Below, in pieces: positions 7,414 through 11,564 of a stretch of DNA of 11,564 bases (its first letter is position 1; every line of letters starts with the position of its first letter). Origin of the DNA: Baffinella frigidus (Eukaryota; Cryptophyceae; Cryptomonadales; Baffinellaceae); the NCBI GenBank assembly GCA_026770585.1, contig MU646684.1:357258-368821 (forward strand). Direction: 5' to 3'. A program made the position numbers and the translations under genes. The notes under the pieces are model-generated. The model saw nothing but the letters and a program-made list of their open reading frames with translations, ran no database searches and was not told where the DNA came from.

Positions 7414-7843
7414 GCGTTTCGCTCTCCAGTGCAGAGGCTTGTGAAGAGGGGATACAGGGTGGCTCTGTTGGGGTGTTTGAGGCTACCCAGGTGGGCGCGC
7501 GCTCGCCCACGCACCGAACCCAAGTCAGCCTTGTTCTTTCTGCAGAGTCCTTTGAGTGTGCTTTTACGAATTGACTTTTGAAAACACCCAAGTCAACGAC
7601 AAGTCAACTCTCTTTTTAAAGCGACAGGAAATATCCGGAGGGAGGTGCGGAAGAGGAAGGAACCCGCAGCGAGACACCCGTGGTCCCCTCCTTTCTCCAG
7701 CACCGGCTGTTTCCACCACAGTCATGTCGCGATCCCCGAAGCAGCTTATGTTTAGAGGGCGTCGAGTACATTTCCACTCGTCGCTGTAAACACCTAAACA
7801 CCTAGTGGGCTGGATGCTTCCAGGTGCACGTGCCGCCGGGAGA
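7414..7843 (+). promoter_or_regulatory. Upstream region of the aminotransferase-like gene
   Basis: This unique sequence lies between the tandem array and the predicted start codon. It includes a perfect GTGGGCG/CGCCCAC stem with a 6-nt loop (7491-7510) and paired AAGTCAAC motifs near 7590. No defined promoter element is recognisable, and an upstream 5' exon cannot be excluded. Confidence 0.3.
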
Positions 7844-8834
7844 ATGGCAAACATCATCGCGGACGCAGCGGGGGTGCGCCGCACGGACATGGACTCAAAG
7901 AAGTTCCTGACGAGCTTTCCCCGAGGTGGGCATCCCCCCGCATGGCGGTGCCTTCATGGATCCACCGTGGCTGAACGTGAGGAGGGAGCCCTTACTTGAG
8001 CGGCGGTGCGGAGCAGGTGGCTACACAGCGGCCAGAACTCTGGGTGGCTGGCACGGTGGGGCTGTGGTGCTCCTCGACTACCATGTCGGCCGGATTGAGC
8101 GGTCGGTACGTCTTCTCTACCCCGGCCTCGACATCGACCGCCCCGCGGCAGCCCACCTCGCAGAGGAGGGGGGGCAGGGCGCACCATCCTCGCTACGGGA
8201 CACGCACCCGGCAACATCGAGTGGGGCATCGCCAGGTGGTGCGGTGCGCATCTTCTTCGCGGGCGAGCCCGACAGCGCTGGGATCAACGCCGCGGGGGAC
8301 ATGGCGGCTCTGATCGCGCACGAGCTGGGAGGCGCGAGGGGCGAAGTGCGTCCGATGCGCGGGGCCACGCTCGAGGATGTCGCGCACGGCGGCGAGGGTG
8401 GGGATGGGCGCTGCAGCGTGTTTGTCCTCGAGTGCGAGGTGTGCCGCCACTTTCCCCCCCGCACTGCATTTCGCCCGCTCCTTCCCCCAGCCACATTGTC
8501 TGGCGCAACGCCATCTCCACCCAGGAGCGTGACGCGCTCCCGGGGGTGCACAGGGAGACGGCGCGCCCACCTTCTCCGCGACGAAGCTGCTCCGCGCGTT
8601 GACCGCCAGCGACGCGACAGCCGCGCCGCTCGCGGGGGTCTCCTTCGCAGTGCTGGGCATCGCGCGGTCCGCGTGCGCCTTCTCCGCCGCCTCGCTCGGG
8701 CCAGGCAAGTTCGCGGCGGCGCACAAGCTGGATGCGCGCCTCGAGGTTCTTGGGGGCGTGCGCCGCTCCCCCGCGGGCGCTACCGATGTCGAGGTGCCAG
8801 CCAGCCTGCCTGCCTTCAAGCCAGCCAGCCTTCA

Positions 8835-8865
<31 letters not shown>

Positions 8866-11564
8866 TATCCTGCCTGCCTGCCCGCCCGCCTCTGCCAGAC
8901 ATGCTGCCGCTGAACCAAGCGCAGGCCACTGGAAAACACTGTCCCAGCTTGATCCAGGTGGAGTAGTGACGTGGAGGTGCGTGGAGTAACGTGGGGTGGA
9001 TGAAGGTTGGTGCAGGCAGTGACGTGCGGTGAGTGATGCTCCACGCTGGATGGTGCAGGTGGAGGACGTCTCGAGCGGGGCGCTCCCCTGGATCCGCGCT
9101 CTGAAGGAGGCGCTCTCTCCCCCGGCGTCGCCGCTCCGCACGTGGCTCGACGTGGTGAACAACGCGCCCGCCCCGCAGCGCGTCACCGCTGCTTCTGTTG
9201 TTGGCTGCCAGCCTTGATGGGGCGTGCTGGGGCGTGAGACGGCAGCTTCTGCCAGCCTGGCCCGCGCCGCTGCGTACTGAGGCGCCTAAAACCTCAAACC
9301 CTGGACCCTACACCCTACACCTGAACCGGTTCTGACGGGAAGAGCACGGTCAGGTGGTGCGAGCCAGGATGGCTGCTGTTCTGGGTGAAGGGGCCGGAGG
9401 AGAAGGCGGGGGTGGGGGCGAGGCGATGGTACTGCTGACGTGCTACCCTGAGGAGGGGGGGGGCAAGCTTCAGGTGAAGCCTGGCAGGCTCTTCTCTCTG
9501 TTCTCTGTTTCGAATGATGAGCTGTCTCTGCTCGCTCCGAAGCGGGCGGTCCGGTCAGTGGGGGCATTCGACCGACGCTGGGCATGTTCAGTCTTGATGC
9601 GTTCCTGATTCCCACGCTCCAGACCGAGCATCCTAGCTCTGTCTGAGTAAATCTGGGCTCGGCACCAAATACATTTAGACGTCTTTTTTATTTGAACTGG
9701 ATCCCTTTTTTAAAACTAATAATGCCGCGCCCAGATTTACTCGGAAAGGGCTAGGAATCTCGAGCATCCGGGTGGCGTGACCTTTGACATGTTTTGTATG
9801 CAGGTTGTTGCGATGGCGACCCCCCTGCCAGACCCGGCCGCCTCCGCCGTCGTCGAGGTCCTCCTCACACACCCCACCAGGAACAAATACATGTTCCCCT
9901 TGGGTGGCGGGAAACTGTATTTGTTACTGGTTCAGTTTTTTGGGGGGGGGGTTGTTTTTTTTACCCGAACATTGTCGACGGCCGCTTCACCAACAGAGAC
10001 ACCTCCACCCCGCGCCTCGTCAGGACTTGCGCTTTAGGGAAATTGCGAGTGTGGATACAGGGTGTGAGCAGAGGGTGAGAGCAGGGGGTGTTTGCAGCAG
10101 AGGGTGTGGGTAGGGTGTGCGCAGAGGGTGGGGGCAGGCGGTGACATGGCGCGGGGTGGGGGTGGGCAGGTGGGTGGCAAGCCTCGCCTCACCCCGCTCG
10201 CCAAGGTGCGCCCCTTTCCCTTGTCTTGACACTGCCCCCCAGGCACCAAGCCAGGAGGCCTCTCTTCCCCTGCCTGCAAACTCCACCTCGCCTTCTCGCG
10301 GTGTGCCACGTGTGCACACCCACGTGGCACACCGCGGGTACCCCTGCCAGGAAGCCATCTGGCCGTTCGGTTGAGCCCGCCCCCGTAGGGTTCGCACGTT
10401 GTGACAATGTAGACGGCGCGGCAGGTGGCCGCACCGTAGTGTCTCCTCCTTCGCTGCACGCGGCCTCTCGTCCCTGCCTGCAAATTCTACCGTGCCTCTG
10501 CCGCCAACCACAGTCGGGCACTCTGGCTGTGCCCTGGCAGACTATGGTTGCAAAACCCCGATTCTGGTTGTTGGAGTCGTGCCCACGGGGAACTGACGCG
10601 CCGGAGTGGCGAGAGGAGCAGGACACCCAGTGGGTCACGGACAGGGCAGCGCTGGAGGCGGCCAAGGGGGAGGGCGTGTCGGAGGTCATCCTGCCGGGGG
10701 ACGGCGGGGTGCTGCTCGAGGGGCTCGTGACCAACTTCTTTGTGATTGACAAGCATGGCACTTTGCTCACGGCTGTCTCCCCCCGCCCCCCGCCCATCGC
10801 CACCCACTCCTTCACCCAGCGCTGAACCCCCGCAGCGCACAACTGCACCCTCGACTCTTGAACCTCACGCGGCATCGTAGGGCCGTTTTGAACCCTGGTG
10901 GTGGTTGTGAGAACCTAGTCCAGGACGAGCCTGCCTTGGGACGTGAGATCGACAGTAGAGAGATTGATAATTTATTGCCAAACAACCAGCGTCAGCGCCG
11001 CACATGCTACGCATTGTGCCACTTACTGTACCCCGTGTCGGCCGCTCATACGAGCATTTTCCGGATGGATTCTAACTCCACCTCCTACAGATCGACAGTA
11101 CTCAGGTTTCATCAAGAGCAACGGCCATGCGTGCTCACAGTGGTTGCTGGCTGGCAGCCCGACTAGGTGCTCGTACAGGGCCGTTTTGGACCCTGACGAC
11201 GGCAGCCTGCCAGTGCCGTTTTGAAAGGCAGTTTTGAACCCTGCCAGTGGTGGCTGGCTGGCAGCCTGCCAAGGTGCTACTCGGGGCCGTTGTGAACCCT
11301 GCCAGTTGTGACGAAACCCTGAACCCTAACACAGCCCACCAAAGTGCTGCTTGAGCCCTGACGATGGCAGCAAAACCGCGCTGAGCCGTTTTGAAAGGAG
11401 ATTTTGAACCCTGGCGCAGGTGGTTTGCAGCCCGACAAGGTGCCGCTGGCTGAAACCCCAAGCCTGACACAGCCCGACAAGGTGCTGCTCGGGCACGTGC
11501 GAGCGCTGGTCATCTCCGCGTGCCGCGCGGCCAACATCCCGCTTCGCCTCCCCCCCCCCCCCCC
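7844..11564 (+). CDS. Class IV PLP aminotransferase-like protein with embedded flavodoxin-like domain (partial, multi-exon)
   Basis: Well-supported exons: 7844-7925, 8017-8438, 8554-8793, 9059 to about 9181, 9354-9473, 9804 to about 9903, a mini-exon ending at 10205, 10622-10774, and 11473 to the edge. The first four joins keep frame. Residues about 22-62 match the fold type IV N-domain (GGYTAARTLGG, LLDYHVGRIERSVRLL, R53 likely phosphate-binding). Residues about 103-270 match a flavodoxin: VRIFFAGEPDSAG strand-loop, VFVLECEGDGAPT, LAGVSFAVLGI, LDARLEVLGGVR and the final ALPWIRALKEAL helix. The aminotransferase then resumes: VVRARMAAVLG, EAMVLLTCYPE, VVEVLLTHPTRN, PLAK|DTQWVTDR (probable PLP lysine), LLEGLVTNFFVI, and PDKVLLGHVRALVISAC. 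The usual flavodoxin SQTGTA phosphate loop is altered. The gene is truncated by a poly-C edge. Substrate is unknown; BCAT, D-amino-acid transaminase and aminodeoxychorismate lyase are all relatives. The 7844 start is the ATG nearest the conserved part; 7814 is an in-frame alternative. Confidence 0.72.
8017..8438 (+). CDS. Exon joining aminotransferase N-domain to flavodoxin first half
   Basis: This single open exon (acceptor GAGCAG|GT at 8016, donor GAG|GTGTGC at 8438) encodes both the YTAARTL...HVGRIERSV aminotransferase segment and the AVRIFF...VFVLECE flavodoxin segment. A low-complexity linker of about 40 residues (about 64-102) joins them, with no stop. It is the main evidence that the two domains belong to one polypeptide. 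No convincing GT donor lies between the two domain segments; a cryptic non-canonical intron there would be the main alternative. Confidence 0.7.
8554..8793 (+). CDS. Flavodoxin second-half exon
   Basis: The 80-codon exon, phase 0 at both ends, begins GDGAPTFSA and continues to GATDVE. With the preceding ECE it gives the flavodoxin loop ECEGDGAPT, equivalent to T-x-GEG-x-P-x-N-A. It then has the core strand GVSFAVLGI and the helix LDARLEVLGG. Acceptor TGCACAG|GGA and donor GAG|GTGCCA are visible. Confidence 0.72.
8796..8890 (+). repeat. CCAG/CCTG microsatellite in an intron
   Basis: Runs of CCAG and CCTG units, including seven or so consecutive CCAG, occupy the 5' half of the intron 8794-9058, starting two bases after the donor GT. 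Confidence 0.88.
9282..9326 (-). repeat. Short telomere-like tract in an intron, C-rich on the plus strand
   Basis: CCTCAAACCCTGGACCCTAC followed by ACCCTACACC is the reverse orientation of the intergenic tracts. It lies 30-70 bases before the 9354 exon and may act as part of the pyrimidine-rich 3' intron end. Confidence 0.65.
9625..9769. mobile_element. MITE-like small inverted-repeat element in intron 9474-9803
   Basis: The arms, about 9631-9664 and 9722-9757, are inverted copies sharing AGTAAATCTGGGC / GCCCAGATTTACT plus CCTAG / CTAGG flanks. The interior is AT-rich (T- and A-runs). A 9-bp direct repeat, CGAGCATCC, occurs at 9625-9633 and 9761-9769 and could be the target-site duplication. 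There is no coding capacity; it looks like a non-autonomous DNA transposon remnant. Confidence 0.65.
10170..10205 (+). CDS. Candidate mini-exon carrying the PLP-binding lysine
   Basis: The codons end ...RLTPLAK at 10205, followed by donor AAG|GTGCGC. Joined to DTQWVTDR at 10622 this restores the family pattern P-x-x-K-(D/N)-(T/S)-x-W-V, whose lysine forms the Schiff base in fold type IV enzymes. The 5' end is unsure: acceptor GGGCAG|GTG gives 10170 in phase 0. An alternative acceptor at 10136-10137 gives an exon from 10138 in phase 1, which would match a donor at 9904. Confidence 0.5.
10297..10336. repeat. Perfect 16-bp inverted repeat in an intron
   Basis: CGCGGTGTGCCACGTG (10297-10312) and CACGTGGCACACCGCG (10321-10336) are exact reverse complements with an 8-nt loop. 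Each arm contains a CACGTG half or whole E-box/G-box-like core. It lies in the intron between 10205 and 10622. Confidence 0.9.
10622..10774 (+). CDS. Aminotransferase class IV core exon (EGLVTNFF)
   Basis: Fifty-one codons run from DTQWVTDRAALEAAK through GVSEVILPGDGGVLLEGL to VTNFFVIDKHGTLLTA. The E-G-x-x-(T/S)-N-x-F motif is diagnostic of class IV aminotransferases, and its Glu is the residue near the PLP pyridine nitrogen. The exon continues in frame into PDKVLLGHVR at 11473. The donor GCT|GTCTCC is weak, but the protein join is what the family predicts. Confidence 0.78.
10881..11472 (+). repeat. Intronic minisatellite-like repeats resembling the next splice acceptor
   Basis: Two motifs alternate in the last intron (10775-11472): GCCGTTTTGAACCCTG (near 10882, 11180, 11216, 11288, 11385) and CAGCCCGACAAGGTGCTGCT (near 11156, 11261, 11329, 11427 in diverged form). 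The second motif is the true acceptor and first codons of the 11473 exon. AACCCTGAACCCTAA near 11315 adds telomere-like flavour. Confidence 0.75.
11473..11564 (+). CDS. Aminotransferase class IV C-terminal exon, cut by the window edge
   Basis: The reading PDKVLLGHVRALVISACR followed by AANIPLR matches the helix following the active-site strand in fold type IV enzymes (G-V-L-x-G-x-x-R). The acceptor is GACACAG|CCC. The last readable residues run into a 15-base C tract at the edge and should not be trusted. The remaining C-terminal part lies outside the window. Confidence 0.7.

Noticed and set aside
8193-9186. Long minus-strand open frames opposite the flavodoxin and linker exons
   Set aside because: Shadow frames of GC-rich coding sequence; the plus strand has conserved domain motifs and consistent splice phases.

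Overview
The window is eukaryotic nuclear DNA. It is GC-rich, both genes are cut by short introns (about 80-700 bp, mostly GT-AG, one apparent GC-AG), and long degenerate tracts of the TTTAGGG (plant/green-alga type) telomere-like repeat lie inside the sequence. A GC-rich alga or another protist with TTTAGGG-type telomeres fits best; the exact lineage is an inference. The sequence starts with 16 C and ends with 15 C, so both edges look like assembly breaks at homopolymers.

Layout. 1-1081: no secure gene; one candidate minus-strand exon (442-531), a GA microsatellite, and a telomere-like tract (about 904-1099). 1082-2982, minus strand: a four-exon gene for a Ser/Thr protein kinase (NEK-like by motif pattern) with a KHA/doublecortin-like beta-grasp domain at its N-terminus; its stop codon falls inside the telomere-like tract. 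3121-7560: a repeat desert of about 4.4 kb. It holds a roughly 1-kb foldback (inverted-repeat) element, a duplicated unit with purine tracts (copies near 4180 and 4602, a third near 6662), two large blocks of degenerate telomere-like repeat, a (CT)18 microsatellite, a GT-rich stretch, a cluster of four hairpins (6114-6274), and an irregular six-copy tandem array (about 6850-7400). 7844 to the right edge, plus strand: a multi-exon gene, cut off at the edge, for a class IV (fold type IV) PLP aminotransferase-like protein that appears to carry a flavodoxin-like domain inside its N-terminal half. Its introns hold a small MITE-like element, a perfect 16-bp inverted repeat, a CCAG microsatellite, and a minisatellite that repeats the sequence at its last splice acceptor.

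The two genes are divergent and separated by about 4.9 kb of repeats. Nothing in the sequence ties them to one pathway. The most notable points are the aminotransferase/flavodoxin architecture, the KHA-kinase fusion, the foldback element, and the intronic repeat family seeded from a splice acceptor.
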